A stretch of 64,000 nucleotides of DNA from Leeuwenhoekiella aestuarii (GTDB taxonomy: Bacteria > Bacteroidota > Bacteroidia > Flavobacteriales > Flavobacteriaceae): positions 1 to 64,000 of the forward strand of contig NZ_QOVJ01000011.1 in NCBI RefSeq assembly GCF_004104055.1, written 5' to 3'. Below, one piece after another: positions 27,580-37,612 of the stretch; positions within the stretch are counted from its first letter, which is position 1, and the number at the start of each line of letters is the position of its first letter. The position numbers were made by a program, and so were the translations under genes. The notes beneath the pieces are model-generated. The model searched no databases and was not told where the DNA came from. It saw nothing but the letters and a program-made list of their open reading frames with translations.

Positions 27580-30567
27580 TTACCCCACCACTCTCTTAAA
27601 ATCGCTTGCATCAGAAAACCGGGGATCTGACTTTCTGGGAAGCCGAATCACCCGATCTACGATGATGCTGCAAAGCTCATACTCCTGAGTCACCTTACCG
27701 ATAACCTGATAGACTTCTTTACCACTCATAAACGAATGGGCTGCAGAATCTGGGAAATGTACCGTATCAAAGAACACACTTTCCCTGTCTAAAAAAGTAC
27801 CAAAAAACATGGTTCGTCCGCCATCGAGCGGTACCCGTTTGACCGTGACCACCACTCCGCAGATACTTATCGTTTGACCGATATGATCCTGGAGTTCGCG
27901 TGTCACTATGCTTTTAGGAAGTTCAGCTTCCAATAAGTCAAAACGCGAACACAGGGGAAACTCCAGCAATTCGACCTCATCGTAGGCATTCTCGATACCT
28001 GTAGATTTAAAATCAGGTAATCGATACGCGACAGGTTTTGTGCTGAACAGCCTAGGAGCATCATAAGCGGTTTTAGGGTTTGTCAGCAGGTGGGCTTTCC
28101 AAAGCAATTCCTTTTTGTCCTTTCCCGTAAAGCGCAAGGCCCCGATGCGTATTAACAGCACCAGCTGTTCCAGACCTAAGGGAACACGCTCTACAAAATC
28201 TTCCAGACTGGTAAATCTCCCATACAACTGCCGCTGGGTAAGCAATTTTTCAATCCCCCGCGCTTCTAAACCCTTGATCATCCCGAGGCCTAAGTAAATT
28301 TTTGTCCCTATGATGCTATTAGGATGATCACTGGTATTGATGCAGGGAAGTTCGAGCTGACCGCCACATTTACGAATTTCGTTTAGATAATCTTCAACCC
28401 GATAAAAACCACCCCCATTGTTGAGTACTGCGGTCATAAATTCAAGAGGGAAATAATGCTTTAAGTACAAGCTCTGGTAACTTTCTACAGCGTAAGAAGC
28501 AGAATGCCCCTTAGCAAAAGCGTAGCCGGCAAAAGCCTTTACCTGATCCCAAACGCTTTGAATAACATCTTCGGGGTAACCTTTTTCCCTACAGTTCTTT
28601 AAAAATTTACCTTCTAATATTGCAAACTGCATCTTTGAACGGCCTTTACCGCTCATTCCGCGTCGCAGTACATCGGCTTCAGCGAGGCTTAAACCAGCAA
28701 AATAATGCGCGACCTTCAAGACGTCTTCCTGGTAGACCATAATCCCATGAGTCTCGTGCAGGATTTCAGCTAATACCGGATGAGCTTCCGTTCTGGTTTC
28801 GGGGAAACGCTCGCGTTTGATAAACTCTTCTTTCATCCCTCCATTGCCCACCCCCGGGCGTATAATGGAGCTGGCTGCCACCAGGCCGATGTAATTGTGG
28901 GTACGCAGCTTAGTCATAAGTCCGCGCATCGCAGGACTTTCCACATAAAACACGCCCATACAATCGCCGGTTGCTAAAAGATTATTGAGTTGTGTATCCT
29001 TCTTAAACTGATAAACCTGATCGATATCAAGAATCTTGGCCTCCGGCTGATTTTGAGCGATAAGAGCTAAAGCATCCTTGATCTTGGAGAGGCCTCGCTG
29101 CGCCAGGATATCAAACTTATAGATGCCTACCGCTTCGGCGATATTCATATCAAACTGTACAGTAGCAAAACCTTTAGGGGGCAAAAAGGTTCCTCCGTAA
29201 TAATGCACCGGTTTGTGGGTAATGAGAATTCCCCCGGAATGCACCGAAAGGTAATTGGGAAAACCGTGAATCAATTCTCCATATTTTTGAACCAGTTGCA
29301 GGTAGGTATCGTGATTTTTGTTCCCCTTGGTATTGCCGTTTAAAAAGGCGTCGGTTTCGTATTTTGGAATACCAAAGACCTTACTCAATTCCCGCACCAC
29401 CGCTTTGTATTGAAAGGTTACATAGGTACCCATCAAGGCGCAATGGGGAAAACGCTCAAAGATGTAGCGGGTCACATCGTCACGGTCTTTCCACGAGAAA
29501 TCAATATCAAAGTCTGGGGGTGAACTGCGGTAGACATTGATAAACCGCTCAAAATACAGATCCAGCTCAATGGGATCCACATTGGTAATCCCCAAAATAT
29601 AAGCCACCATACTATTGGCCCCCGATCCCCTGCCGATATAGGGATAGTCCTTAGATCGCCCATAGCTTACAATATCATAATTGATCAGGAAATACCCGGT
29701 AAACCCTAAATCTTCTATCGACTTAAGTTCACGTTGCAGGCGCTCTGTGATCACGGTATTAACCTGCGGATACCGCATGCCTATACGCTCCCGGCATAAG
29801 GCTCTCAAATATTCTTTATCCTCTTGTACACTGCCCAAATACGTTTGTTGATTCTGATTCTCGCGTTGAGCATCGAATTTAAATCGCACTTTACAAGCAG
29901 TAAACAGCTTCTTCGTATTTTCAACAATATGGGGGTAATCTCTAAAAGCTTCTTCCAATTCGCTTAAAGGCTGCATTTGATGCTGTAGGTTCCCTTCTTG
30001 TTCCTGAGGCAACTGGCTCAATAAAATATTCAGATCTATGGCGCGCAGTAACCGGTGTGCATTAAAATCTTTTTTACTGCGAAAGCTAACGGGCTGCTGT
30101 ATAACCAGACGATCTTTAAGTTGTTTGAGTTTATTAAACGGAAGCCGGTTTAAATCCCGAACCGAAATCCCGATGTATTCAAATTCAGCAAAAGATTCCT
30201 TATCTAAGAACAATGCCTGTTCAAAGGGATAGATCACAAAACAGTCTTTCAGTTGTGGGGCAGTCAAAGGAAACTCCTTCTTCTGGTGCAGATGTGCACT
30301 CAGAAAGCTATTGAGCTCCTGAAAACCGGTGTTCGTTTTAGCCAATAGGATGTAGAGCTGCTTGGGCATATTGCGCACATCCACTCCCACGGTAATGTGA
30401 AGTTCTGTTTCACATGCTTCCCTAATAAACTGCATGGCCGCACTGGTCGAATTGATATCGGTTAAGGCCAGGTATTTTATATTATTTTTCAATGCTAGGT
30501 TGATGAGCTCCGTTTCTGAGAACGTGCCGTAGCGCAGGGAAAAGTAGGTATGGCAATTGAGATACAC
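27580..30567 (-). CDS. dnaE2: error-prone DNA polymerase III alpha subunit (DnaE2-like)
   Basis: At 995 residues it is shorter than a replicative DnaE (about 1160). It has an N-terminal PHP domain (MYLNCHTYFSLRYGTFS, ALTDINSTS), the C-family polymerase palm with PDFDIDF (the two catalytic Asp residues), fingers and a helix-hairpin-helix region (GLEARGIEKLL), and a shortened OB-fold C-terminus (ISICGVVVTVKRV). It follows dinB by 27 bp. The pairing of a Y-family polymerase with a short DnaE is the Bacteroidota counterpart of the SOS mutagenesis cassette and implies translesion synthesis. No ImuA-like partner is present. Confidence 0.92.
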   Translation of the reverse strand: MYLNCHTYFSLRYGTFSETELINLALKNNIKYLALTDINSTSAAMQFIREACETELHITVGVDVRNMPKQLYILLAKTNTGFQELNSFLSAHLHQKKEFPLTAPQLKDCFVIYPFEQALFLDKESFAEFEYIGISVRDLNRLPFNKLKQLKDRLVIQQPVSFRSKKDFNAHRLLRAIDLNILLSQLPQEQEGNLQHQMQPLSELEEAFRDYPHIVENTKKLFTACKVRFKFDAQRENQNQQTYLGSVQEDKEYLRALCRERIGMRYPQVNTVITERLQRELKSIEDLGFTGYFLINYDIVSYGRSKDYPYIGRGSGANSMVAYILGITNVDPIELDLYFERFINVYRSSPPDFDIDFSWKDRDDVTRYIFERFPHCALMGTYVTFQYKAVVRELSKVFGIPKYETDAFLNGNTKGNKNHDTYLQLVQKYGELIHGFPNYLSVHSGGILITHKPVHYYGGTFLPPKGFATVQFDMNIAEAVGIYKFDILAQRGLSKIKDALALIAQNQPEAKILDIDQVYQFKKDTQLNNLLATGDCMGVFYVESPAMRGLMTKLRTHNYIGLVAASSIIRPGVGNGGMKEEFIKRERFPETRTEAHPVLAEILHETHGIMVYQEDVLKVAHYFAGLSLAEADVLRRGMSGKGRSKMQFAILEGKFLKNCREKGYPEDVIQSVWDQVKAFAGYAFAKGHSASYAVESYQSLYLKHYFPLEFMTAVLNNGGGFYRVEDYLNEIRKCGGQLELPCINTSDHPNSIIGTKIYLGLGMIKGLEARGIEKLLTQRQLYGRFTSLEDFVERVPLGLEQLVLLIRIGALRFTGKDKKELLWKAHLLTNPKTAYDAPRLFSTKPVAYRLPDFKSTGIENAYDEVELLEFPLCSRFDLLEAELPKSIVTRELQDHIGQTISICGVVVTVKRVPLDGGRTMFFGTFLDRESVFFDTVHFPDSAAHSFMSGKEVYQVIGKVTQEYELCSIIVDRVIRLPRKSDPRFSDASDFKRVVG

Positions 30568-30594
30568 TTTATTAGGGAATTTGAAGTTTACAAG

Positions 30595-31809
30595 CTAGGC
30601 TTTGCGGTGTGCCAATAGCAGCGGCGGACTGCCATCAAAAGGATTGTGACCAGAGCGAATGGTCTTTACGTCTAATGTAGATGCCCGCATCACACTGGAG
30701 GCCCCAAAGCGTTTCCTTAAATGATCCATAGCTTTATACAGGTTCAGTTCCTTTTCATTATCATCAAACAGATCGATCTGGTAATGACCCGAAACGATAT
30801 CACTAAAGTGAATCCCGATAAGTCTCACCAGAATACGCCGCTGGTAGAGGGACTTAAAAAGCGCTTCTACTACCGGTAGAATGATATGCTCAGCACTGGT
30901 ATAGGGAATCTTACACTGTTTGGTATGCGTCTGAAAATCGGAATACCGAATTTTCAGAGAGACGCAACCGATCATTTTATTGGCCTGACGCAGTTGAAAA
31001 CACAGGGTATCTACCATAGTAGTGACCGTATTTTTGAGCCGGGTGATGTCTATGGTATCCAGATTAAAGGTACGTTCGCTAGAGATCGATTTACGCTCAG
31101 AGTAAGGCTTGACCAGGCTATCATCAATACCTTGTGCCCGTTGCCATATTTTTTGACCATTTTTACCTAAGACCGCTGTAAGCATCTCTACAGGCATTTG
31201 CTGTATGGTTTTAATACGTTCAACGCCCATAGCGATCAGTTTCTGACCGGTAACCTTCCCAACACTGGGGATTTTGCGAATAGAGAGGGGGGCTAAAAAA
31301 AGTTTTTCAAAACCTGCGTCTACCCGCATTTGGTTATTGGGTTTGGCCTCACCTGTAGCTACTTTACTCACGGTCTTATTTGGAGAAAGGCCGAAGGATA
31401 TGGGAAGTCCAGATTCTTTTATAATACGCTGGCGCAGCTCTGTAGCAAAAGCATAGTTACCAAAAAAACGGTCCATCCCGGTCAGGTCTACATAGAACTC
31501 ATCAACACTGGTTTTTTCAAAGATGGGTACCGACTCGTTGATGATCTCGGTAATCAGATCTGAGTATTTCATATAGGTACTCGAGTTGCCTTTAATACAG
31601 ATCGCTTCCGGGCACAGCTGCCGCGCTAATTTCATGGAAATTCCGGAATGCACCCCAAACTTGCGGGTCTCATAACTGCAAGCGGCAACAACGCCCCTAC
31701 CCCCTGTTCCCCCTACCAGTACTGGCTTTTTGAGTAATTCTGGGCTTAAAAGTCGTTCTACAGATACAAAAAAAGTATCCAGATCGAGATGTAATATAGA
31801 TCGTTCCAT
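30595..31809 (-). CDS. dinB: DNA polymerase IV (Y family, DinB)
   Basis: A 404-residue Y-family polymerase with catalytic acids intact: Asp9 in HLDLDTFF and Asp103-Glu104 in SVDEFYVDL. An HhH region (IPSVGKVTGQKLIAMGV) and a little-finger domain follow. The intact acids argue for a true polymerase, not a catalytically dead ImuB. The C-terminus ends without an obvious clamp-binding motif. It heads a two-gene operon with the short dnaE. Two short palindromes directly upstream could bind a damage-responsive repressor. Confidence 0.94.
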   Translation of the reverse strand: MERSILHLDLDTFFVSVERLLSPELLKKPVLVGGTGGRGVVAACSYETRKFGVHSGISMKLARQLCPEAICIKGNSSTYMKYSDLITEIINESVPIFEKTSVDEFYVDLTGMDRFFGNYAFATELRQRIIKESGLPISFGLSPNKTVSKVATGEAKPNNQMRVDAGFEKLFLAPLSIRKIPSVGKVTGQKLIAMGVERIKTIQQMPVEMLTAVLGKNGQKIWQRAQGIDDSLVKPYSERKSISSERTFNLDTIDITRLKNTVTTMVDTLCFQLRQANKMIGCVSLKIRYSDFQTHTKQCKIPYTSAEHIILPVVEALFKSLYQRRILVRLIGIHFSDIVSGHYQIDLFDDNEKELNLYKAMDHLRKRFGASSVMRASTLDVKTIRSGHNPFDGSPPLLLAHRKA

Positions 31810-31821
31810 ACCTCAAAAATA

Positions 31822-31852
31822 TGGAATTATTCCAATTTAAAGGATATAATCC
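31822..31852 (-). promoter_or_regulatory. two short palindromes upstream of dinB
   Basis: TGGAATTATTCCA (31822-31834, arms TGGAA/TTCCA) and GGATATAATCC (31842-31852, arms GGAT/ATCC) lie 13-43 bp upstream of the dinB start. Their position over the expected promoter suggests operators for an SOS-type repressor. Neither matches a LexA box I could name. Confidence 0.4.
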
Positions 31853-32063
31853 ATATTAAATATGACTTGAATGTCTAATACTAATGATACGAGGCATTGT
31901 ATCTATTAATCTCCAATTTAAATATAAAAGAATCCGTAAATGACTAGCGCAATAATTAGTTGTGTTTAGATAGTTGATCCAATTGCTACTGTCTTGATGA
32001 ATGTGTGTCGGTTTTTAAATCGATTCTGATCGACTATCCTTATAAATATTGTAGAATATTTAG

Positions 32064-32978
32064 TCAATTAAAAGATTGCCTAAATTCAAGAGGAGAACTA
32101 TTGGTTTTATTTTTAAAAAGTTTACTAAATGAAGCAGGATATTCAAATCCAAGTTCATAGGCAATTTCACTAATAGTTAAATTTGTAGTAGATAATTTTT
32201 CTTTAGCCTTTTCAATTAATTTATTCTGAATGTGTTGCTGTGTACTTTGTCCACTAATTATTTTTAAAGTACTGCTTAAGTAATTAGGAGAAAGATTTAA
32301 ATCATTTGCAATTTGGCTAACTGTCGGAATTCCGTTAGCTAGAATCTTCGAGTTGTTGAAATAATAATTTAAGCGTTCTTCCAATCTGGTGAGGATTTGG
32401 TGATTTGTAATTTTCCTAGTTATAAACTGTCTTTCGTAATAACGTTCCGCATAATTCAATAGTAGCTCAATCTGTGAAATAATGATATTCTGACTAAATT
32501 TATCAATATTCGATTGATATTCTTTTTGAATGTTTTTAAATAGTGTTACTAAATTATGTTCTTCTTTTTCTGATAGAAATAGCGCCTCATTAACGGCATA
32601 ACCAAAGAAGTCGTACTTTTTAATACCTGTAGCCAAAGGTGTATTCCATAAAAAATCTGGGTGGATTAATAATAACCACCCAGATGCATTTACTTTCACG
32701 TTTTGATTTATTTGAATATTCAGGGTTTGTTGGGGTGCAACAAAAGACAACACACCTTCGTCAAAATCATAGTTTTGCTGTCCGTAATTGAACTTTTCGC
32801 TTACATTTCGCTTTAAACCAATAGAATAAAAATCTTGTATCCATTTAATTTCACTGACATCTGTTGCATAACTAACTTTACTATAATCAACTAAACTAAT
32901 TAAGGGATGCTCTGGCTTGGCTAAATTGCTATAGTTATGAAATTCATTAAGGGATTTAAATCGAAGTATGGTTTTCAT
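32064..32978 (-). CDS. AraC family transcriptional regulator (paralogue group of four)
   Basis: A 304-residue protein with the group pattern: LAKPEHPLISLVDY, NYGQQNYDFDEG, LLIHPDFLWNTPLATGIK, FFGYAVNEALFLSEKEE, RYYERQFITRK, and HTH end SSPLEFRQSFN. It is especially close to the gene at 35178, which lies only 2.2 kb away on the other strand. It is last in a tight minus-strand operon: SDR (33255), Atu4866-like gene (32995), this gene. Confidence 0.94.
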   Translation of the reverse strand: MKTILRFKSLNEFHNYSNLAKPEHPLISLVDYSKVSYATDVSEIKWIQDFYSIGLKRNVSEKFNYGQQNYDFDEGVLSFVAPQQTLNIQINQNVKVNASGWLLLIHPDFLWNTPLATGIKKYDFFGYAVNEALFLSEKEEHNLVTLFKNIQKEYQSNIDKFSQNIIISQIELLLNYAERYYERQFITRKITNHQILTRLEERLNYYFNNSKILANGIPTVSQIANDLNLSPNYLSSTLKIISGQSTQQHIQNKLIEKAKEKLSTTNLTISEIAYELGFEYPASFSKLFKNKTNSSPLEFRQSFN

Positions 32979-32994
32979 TCTTTAAAAGTAAGCA

Positions 32995-33243
32995 TTAAAT
33001 TTCTTTGTATAAGACCATTCCTGCGTGATACAGGATTCCATTTCTGAATTCCCCATCTGCCGTAAATCCTGTATCATCCTTATAATCAATATGATTTCCT
33101 GAAACTTTATAAACTCCCTGATACGCGCTTTTTCTAGTACCTCGTGCTTCATCATATCGGTTATTAGGCGATAATTCGTGACGAATGTTTCCATCCTCTG
33201 TTACCCAAATTCCAACATATTCCTTTGATTCTTCTATAGTCAT
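32995..33243 (-). CDS. Atu4866 family small protein
   Basis: An 82-residue protein whose pattern YVGIWVTEDGNIRHELSPN, YDEARGTRKSAYQG, DYKDDTGFTADGEF and LYHAGMVLY matches the Agrobacterium Atu4866 family, a small beta-barrel (streptavidin/lipocalin-like) of unknown function. Members are often found beside SDR and AraC genes. Here it lies 11 bp after an SDR and 16 bp before an AraC gene, so it is an operon member. No signal peptide, so it is cytoplasmic. Confidence 0.87.
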   Translation of the reverse strand: MTIEESKEYVGIWVTEDGNIRHELSPNNRYDEARGTRKSAYQGVYKVSGNHIDYKDDTGFTADGEFRNGILYHAGMVLYKEI

Positions 33244-33254
33244 TCCTTCAAAAT

Positions 33255-34100
33255 TTAATTTTTAAATCCTGTAGATGTTCCTAAGGCTTTATTCTCTGCC
33301 ATAGCTTCTTGAATGGTCTCAATTTTGAGAGTTGCATAATGGTAGGCATCTTCTCCCATAAAGAAATGTACTGGTGGATTTTCTTGTTCACTTAATGAAA
33401 TAAATACGTCTGCTGCTTTTTCGGGGTCATTGGGTTGATTACCGTTAATGTCGTTTAAATGGGCTTGTTCCATTTCACGAGCAGCTTTGTACTCTTCAAT
33501 TTGGCGTGCTGGGGTTTGAACAGAACCTTCTGATAAAAAATTAGTTCTAAAATATCCAGGATACACTAAAGTGGTATGAACGCCAAAGGATTTCATTTCT
33601 TCCGCCAATGCTTCTGTAAACCCGGCAACAGCAAACTTCGTTGAACAGTATATCCCAAAACCGGCAAAATTTCCGGTGTATCCGCCTACAGACGAAATGT
33701 TGAAAATATGCCCAGATTGTTGCTTTCGTAAATAGGGAGCAGCGTTTCTAATCACATTCAGTGAACCAAATACATTTACTTTAAAATTATTTTCTACTTC
33801 GGTTGCAGAAAGTTCTTCTAAAGTTCCTATTTGACTGTAACCTGCATTATTGACTATCACATCAATTTTACCAAAATGCGCATTGGTGGTCTCAATAGCT
33901 TTTTTGACGTTTTCATTATGGGTCAAATCCATCTCCAAGGCTAGGAACTTTTCATTTTCTTCACCTATTTCTTGAATCAGGGATTGTTTGTTTCTTGAAG
34001 TAGCAGCAACACTAAAACCATTAGCCAGTAATTTTTTAGTTAGGCTTAGCCCTAATCCTTTTGAGGCACCTGTAATAAACCATACTTTTTTTGTATTCAT
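33255..34100 (-). CDS. short-chain dehydrogenase/reductase (SDR)
   Basis: A 281-residue SDR from the ATG at 34100 (MNTKKVWFITGASKGLG); the ATG at 34127 would add nine unlikely residues. It has TGASKGLG, NNAG and a catalytic Tyr-x3-Lys in YCSTK. It groups with the SDRs at 19062 and 25421 and keeps the near-C-terminal FFMGEDAYH segment. It heads the operon with the Atu4866-like and AraC genes. It is divergent from the SDR-AraC pair starting at 34380. Confidence 0.93.
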   Translation of the reverse strand: MNTKKVWFITGASKGLGLSLTKKLLANGFSVAATSRNKQSLIQEIGEENEKFLALEMDLTHNENVKKAIETTNAHFGKIDVIVNNAGYSQIGTLEELSATEVENNFKVNVFGSLNVIRNAAPYLRKQQSGHIFNISSVGGYTGNFAGFGIYCSTKFAVAGFTEALAEEMKSFGVHTTLVYPGYFRTNFLSEGSVQTPARQIEEYKAAREMEQAHLNDINGNQPNDPEKAADVFISLSEQENPPVHFFMGEDAYHYATLKIETIQEAMAENKALGTSTGFKN

Positions 34101-34379
34101 TTTCTTTAATTTTAAATTAGGATACAAAATTGGTACTATAAGAAGTTTATCGCTGTTCCATATCTCCGGAAGGTTTAGTCAAATCTATTTTATTGAATGA
34201 TTTCAATCCTTTTCTACCCTTTCCTAGTTAGCACCGCTTAGATATTTATCTTAAAAAAGGCTTAATCACCAATGAGACCGTTTTAAACATCATCCGTTTT
34301 TTGACTAACACAAAAGTCGTTTTGACTAAATAAGTGTCTCTAATTCGCAGCAATTTTGAAACACTAAAAAACACAGAAG

Positions 34380-35162
34380 ATGGAATTAAAAAACAGCACG
34401 ATCCTTATCACAGGTGGAACAAGCGGAATTGGTTTAGAATTTGTAAAACAACTTACTGAACAAGGTGGAACTATTATCGTTACAGGTCGTAATCTTGACA
34501 AGTTAAACGCAACTAAAAAACAGTTTCCGAATGTTCAAATTTTTCAAAGCGATGTAAGCAATCCGAATGACATTGAACAACTTTACCAGCAAGTAACAAA
34601 GGCGTTTCCTGACTTAAATATGGTCATCAATAATGCCGGTATTATGCGTAACCTTTTCTTAGTAAACACACATTTGGATATTGAAAGCATTACCAGTGAA
34701 ATAGATATAAACTTATCGGGTGTAATTAGAATGAATCACCAATTTCTACCACATCTCAGAACAAAAAAATCAGCTGCAATTGTCAATATTTCTTCAGGTT
34801 TAGCATTCTTACCTTTTCCACTCTCACCAGTGTATAGCGCAGCAAAATCAGGTATACACGCCTATTCGCAAGTTTTGAGGTTACAACTGAAAAACACCCC
34901 TGTTAAGGTTTTTGAAATTGCACCACCAGCAACAGCAACAGATTTGATGGATGATTTTACAGACGATTTAGGCTCGGATGGTGGTCCAGTTATGAAAGTT
35001 GAAAAAATGGTGCAGGTAGCCATTAACGGACTTTTAAAAGATAAATTTGAAATCAAACCAGGAATGTCAAAAGCACTGAAGTTAATGGGCAGGATTGCAC
35101 CTAAGTTCTTTCTGAATTTTATGGATAAAACGCTTGAAAAAGGAAAATTAAAGAATAAATAA
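34380..35162 (+). CDS. short-chain dehydrogenase/reductase (DltE-like SDR)
   Basis: A 260-residue SDR with TGGTSGIG (residues 11-18), NNAG and a catalytic YSAAK. The motif set (ILITGGTSGIGLE, IMRNLFLVN, EIDINLSGVIRMNHQFLP) and the short basic C-terminus (KTLEKGKLKNK) resemble DltE-type oxidoreductases. That likeness is to a subfamily name and does not imply a role in teichoic acid synthesis here. The AraC gene starts 15 bp downstream on the same strand. The 279-bp divergent gap to the SDR at 33255 should contain both promoters. Confidence 0.92.
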   Translation: MELKNSTILITGGTSGIGLEFVKQLTEQGGTIIVTGRNLDKLNATKKQFPNVQIFQSDVSNPNDIEQLYQQVTKAFPDLNMVINNAGIMRNLFLVNTHLDIESITSEIDINLSGVIRMNHQFLPHLRTKKSAAIVNISSGLAFLPFPLSPVYSAAKSGIHAYSQVLRLQLKNTPVKVFEIAPPATATDLMDDFTDDLGSDGGPVMKVEKMVQVAINGLLKDKFEIKPGMSKALKLMGRIAPKFFLNFMDKTLEKGKLKNK

Positions 35163-35177
35163 ATTAAATTTCCATAT

Positions 35178-36095
35178 ATGAAGCCTATTAGAATAAAAAG
35201 CATTTCTGAATTTCATCGGTTGCGAAATCTACCTAAGCCGGAACACCCCTTGATTAGTATTATTGATTATGCTAATTTAAAATTCAGCGATGAAGAAAAG
35301 GGACAAAAATTAAGAGCAACTTTTGACTTTTACTCAATTTCTATAAAACGTAATTTAAGTGGGAAGTTGCAATATGGGCAACAATTGTACGACTTTGACG
35401 AAGGTCTAATGGCATTTCTTGCACCCAACCAGGTGTTTGGCATTGAAATTTTCAAAGAAGAAATAACAAATCAATCGGGTTGGATTCTAATGATACATCC
35501 CGATTTTCTTTGGAATACCTCTTTAGCAAAGAACATTAAAAATTACGAATACTTTAACTATTCGGTAAATGAAGCTCTTTTTCTTTCGGAAAACGATGAA
35601 ATAATCATTAACAACATTGTTAAAAATATTGAACAAGAATACCATTCAAATATTGACAAGTTTAGCAAACAAATCATCGTTACACATCTTGAAAACTTAT
35701 TGAGCTATGCCGAGCGTTTTTATAATCGTCAGTTTATCACCCGCGAAAAAGCAAATCATCAAATTTTAGAACGCTTAGAAAAATTTTTGACTGACTATTT
35801 TGAAAGCAATAATTTAGCAACCACAGGGTTGCCGACAGTTCAATACATTTCAGACCAGTTAAATATTTCATCAACCTACTTACTTACTTTGCTAAAAACC
35901 CTCACTGGTCGAACAACACAGCAACACATACACGATAAGTTGATAGCTAATGCCAAAGAAAAATTATCAACGACAGACTTATCAGTTAGCGAAATTGCTT
36001 ACAAACTTGGCTTTGAACATTTGCAGTCGTTCAGCAAGTTTTTTAAAACAAAAACCAAACTCTCGCCAATGGCATTTAGACAATCATTTAATTGA
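35178..36095 (+). CDS. AraC family transcriptional regulator (paralogue group of four)
   Basis: A 305-residue protein with the group pattern LPKPEHPLISIIDY, QYGQQLYDFDEG, LMIHPDFLWNTSLAKNIK, YSVNEALFLSENDE, RFYNRQFITRE and HTH end SPMAFRQSFN. It is translationally linked to the SDR at 34380 (15-bp gap). It is closest to the regulator at 32064, which lies in the neighbouring divergent operon, suggesting that the two SDR-AraC units arose by duplication and inversion or by parallel acquisition. Confidence 0.94.
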   Translation: MKPIRIKSISEFHRLRNLPKPEHPLISIIDYANLKFSDEEKGQKLRATFDFYSISIKRNLSGKLQYGQQLYDFDEGLMAFLAPNQVFGIEIFKEEITNQSGWILMIHPDFLWNTSLAKNIKNYEYFNYSVNEALFLSENDEIIINNIVKNIEQEYHSNIDKFSKQIIVTHLENLLSYAERFYNRQFITREKANHQILERLEKFLTDYFESNNLATTGLPTVQYISDQLNISSTYLLTLLKTLTGRTTQQHIHDKLIANAKEKLSTTDLSVSEIAYKLGFEHLQSFSKFFKTKTKLSPMAFRQSFN

Positions 36096-36248
36096 AAAAA
36101 AAGAAAATAGCCAGTTCATAAAAAAGATGCATAAACGCAATTACGGCGGATTCGAATACGCCAAATACACTCGGAATTGCTAACGCCTGTACTTAACCGA
36201 AAATAATCATAATTTAATCCATAGCCATATTTCTGTACAACACCTAAT

Positions 36249-37612
36249 TTACCTTAATAAAACACTATTATTGATTAGGTTATTTAGCTCTTCTCTGTTT
36301 AAACATAGACTACGGATATTCTTCTGAGCCTGCTTAATTCGCTTCCATCTATATTTCTCATTTTCAACTTGGATTCTAAGTGAAGAGTAAATTTCCTTTT
36401 TAAAAATCATGTTCCAGATAATTATAGCTAGTTTTCTTGCCGTAGCAGTGATTGCAGCGACCCTCCCTTTTCTAAACGCTATCCGTTTGAAAAAGGGCAA
36501 CAGATCATATTCCTTTTGGTTTCCAATAGAGTTTGCTACATGCCATAAGGCTATGGATATTGAATTTTTCCCTCGCTTTACCCAACTGCTTAATATTCTA
36601 CCACCACTGATTTTGTTATTAGGAACTAATCTTAACCAAGAAGCAAAACTTTTAGCTGTAGGAAATTTGTGAATATCATTGCCTAGATTAGTCATAAAGC
36701 ACAGTACTGTATTGTGACTAACACCTTTAATAGCAAAAAGATCAGTGCCAAAAAACTGATAGGCTGTTCTTGCGATATTAAAACTTGGTGCATTTTTAGC
36801 TTTCTTTCAATTATAACTCTTGAACAATTTCTCTTTTTCTTTAGATACAACTGCAGTAGGAGTGTACTGAAGTAAAAGCTTTTCTATAACCTGATCACAC
36901 TCTTTTAAAGCACTATTAAAATATCGATAAATATCCAGGCAAGACTTGAGTTCAAATAATAGTTCTGCTCTCCAATTTCCTTGTAAAGAACTGGCTATTT
37001 CCTCTGTTGATTTCTTAGTCCTTATATCGACAATACTAGCTAAATAGTACGGGTCTCGCTTACCAGCTAGTATTGCTTCAATTATAGTAAGACCTGATTT
37101 ACCGGTAACATCGCGTAAGGCGACGTCAAGTCTTACATTCATAAGCCTAAGTGATTTCTGGATTTTAAGTGTATAGCGAGCTATCTGCTCTGTTAAATGT
37201 TGACGATGGTTATAATAACATCTTAACTCCTGCATCATATCATTAGGTAAAAAACTTCCTGAATGAAGACCAAATCAAGCTTTTGAATCCAAATAGCATC
37301 AATTACATCGGTTTTTTTTCCTTTAACATTTTTTGTTTGACTACCAAAAGTGAGTATAACTTCAAAACAAGACCTCTGAAAATCACTAAAAAGACTCTGC
37401 CAATAACTACCAGTACTTTCCATTGCTACTGTGGTAATCCCGTGCAAGTTTAAATAAGAGATGATGTCATGATGAACTTTTGTGTAAACACCAAAAGAAC
37501 GAACATTATCTGTATTTTGATCAACAGCAACCACATGCATACGTGAACCTATATCAATTCCAGCAGCCTTAGGATTGATCATAGGTAATAACATTTTTTT
37601 ATCTTTCATCAT
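36249..37612 (-). pseudogene. IS110 family transposase, broken by a frameshift and a stop
   Basis: The N-terminal DEDD/RuvC-like domain (NPKAAGIDIGSRMHVVAV, TTVAMESTGSYW, KTDVIDA) covers 37235-37612. A one-base deletion near 37269-37272 shifts the frame; the continuing protein (LHSGSFLPND, MMQELRCYYNHRQHL) is open to an in-frame TGA at 36807-36809. It then resumes in the same frame (TAYQFFGTDLFAIKG) into the C-terminal Transposase_20 region (FASWLRLVPNNKISGG, TARKLAIIIWNMI). Two lesions make it non-functional. IS110 elements lack terminal inverted repeats, so the ends cannot be fixed here. The region upstream of the start (37613 onward) is where a bridge-RNA would be encoded. Confidence 0.92.

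Noticed and set aside
27580-31809. Classical imuA-imuB-imuC cassette
   Set aside because: The Y-family protein keeps its catalytic Asp and Glu residues and no ImuA-like gene is adjacent, so it is called DinB with a short DnaE.
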